A stretch of 64,000 bases of DNA from Sheuella amnicola (GTDB lineage Bacteria; Pseudomonadota; Gammaproteobacteria; Burkholderiales; Burkholderiaceae_B). The first letter of the stretch is position 1. Each line of letters begins with the position of its first letter. This document shows, in pieces, positions 63,882 through 64,000 of the stretch. The position numbers and the translations under genes are program-made. Below the pieces are notes generated by a model that searched no databases, had not been told where the DNA came from, and saw only the letters and a list, made by a program, of their open reading frames with translations. The stretch covers positions 1 through 64,000 of the forward strand of contig NZ_JAAGRN010000009.1 of the NCBI RefSeq assembly GCF_010499255.1, in the 5' to 3' direction.

Positions 63882-64000
63882 ATGTGCTTCTCTGCTACAG
63901 CGAGCTTTACAGCCAGTGCAACATTAATCGTGCTGGGCACATTGGCCGTACGCAAAGCGCAAACTCGTGCAGAGCTTCCATTCGCATTTATTCCTGTATT
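63882..64000 (+). CDS. DUF6629-like membrane protein, cut by the window end
   Basis: The first 39 codons are visible: MCFSATASFTASATLIVLGT followed by LAVRKAQTRAELPFAFIPV. MCFSATASF and a first hydrophobic helix are typical of DUF6629 proteins. GAGACCTCC precedes the ATG. The rest lies beyond the window. Confidence 0.65.
   Translation, partial: MCFSATASFTASATLIVLGTLAVRKAQTRAELPFAFIPV

Overview
The window looks like chromosomal accessory DNA from a betaproteobacterium, probably Burkholderiales. Two orphan periplasmic receptors of the Bug/TctC family, a MesD/MesX methionine synthase, an ArsJ arsenic module and an array of sites resembling the 3' end of a Burkholderiales-type tmRNA all fit that origin. 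The genus cannot be fixed from sequence alone. Base composition shifts clearly: the sensor kinase and autotransporter around 15-19.5 kb are AT-rich, while the methionine and efflux blocks from 20.6 to 36.5 kb are richer in GC. Together with the repeats and broken genes, this points to assembly by several transfers.

Layout. 0-0.6 kb: remnant of what looks like an IS21-type end. 0.6-10.9 kb: a leftward copper-resistance cluster (CzcI-like His-rich protein, small exported protein, outer membrane factor, multicopper oxidase, cupredoxin, DUF411 protein, CusF-like protein, Met-rich protein, DUF2933 protein, HMA chaperone, CopA-type P1B ATPase, DUF2789 protein, MFS exporter). 11.3-13.2 kb: a Fic gene plus a truncated small gene between two ~235-bp direct repeats that carry a tmRNA-3'-end-like sequence and terminator. 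13.3-19.5 kb: a large autotransporter divergent from a histidine kinase / REC-AraC pair. 19.65-20.4 kb: another attachment-like site and an excisionase-like HTH gene. 20.6-24.4 kb: mesD-mesX-flavin reductase divergent from metR, with a MetR box. 24.4-37.4 kb: an efflux block bounded by a ~630-bp direct repeat (metR 3' part plus attachment-like site). It holds rhodanese, RND adaptor, RND pump, DUF2892, TolC, then adaptor, FtsX-like permease, ATPase and NodT-type channel.

37.6-44.2 kb: Bug receptor, esterase-NTF2 fusion, secretory-type lipase and outer membrane protein in one leftward unit, with a divergent LysR regulator and a second outer membrane protein. 44.4-50.7 kb: a branched-chain amino-acid-type ABC importer (livHMGF plus binding protein) with a metal-dependent cyclase and, beyond a terminator, a 3-hydroxyisobutyrate-dehydrogenase-family gene. 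51-52.6 kb: a type B carboxylesterase. 52.7-55.8 kb: cry-DASH, a second photolyase-like flavoprotein and DUF2256. 55.9-57.7 kb: two pseudogenes (DUF2252 with one in-frame stop, and a decayed beta-carbonic anhydrase). 57.9-60 kb: an amidinotransferase-fold enzyme and an orphan Bug receptor. 60.1-63.8 kb: the arsenate detoxification pair GAPDH-ArsJ followed by an ATP-grasp-like protein. The right edge cuts a DUF6629-like gene.

Together the region suggests a bacterium adapted to copper and arsenic stress. The most unusual structures are the tandem tmRNA-3'-end-like attachment sites, the metR duplication framing the efflux block, and the rhodanese/DUF2892-bracketed RND pump behind a 37-bp perfect palindrome.
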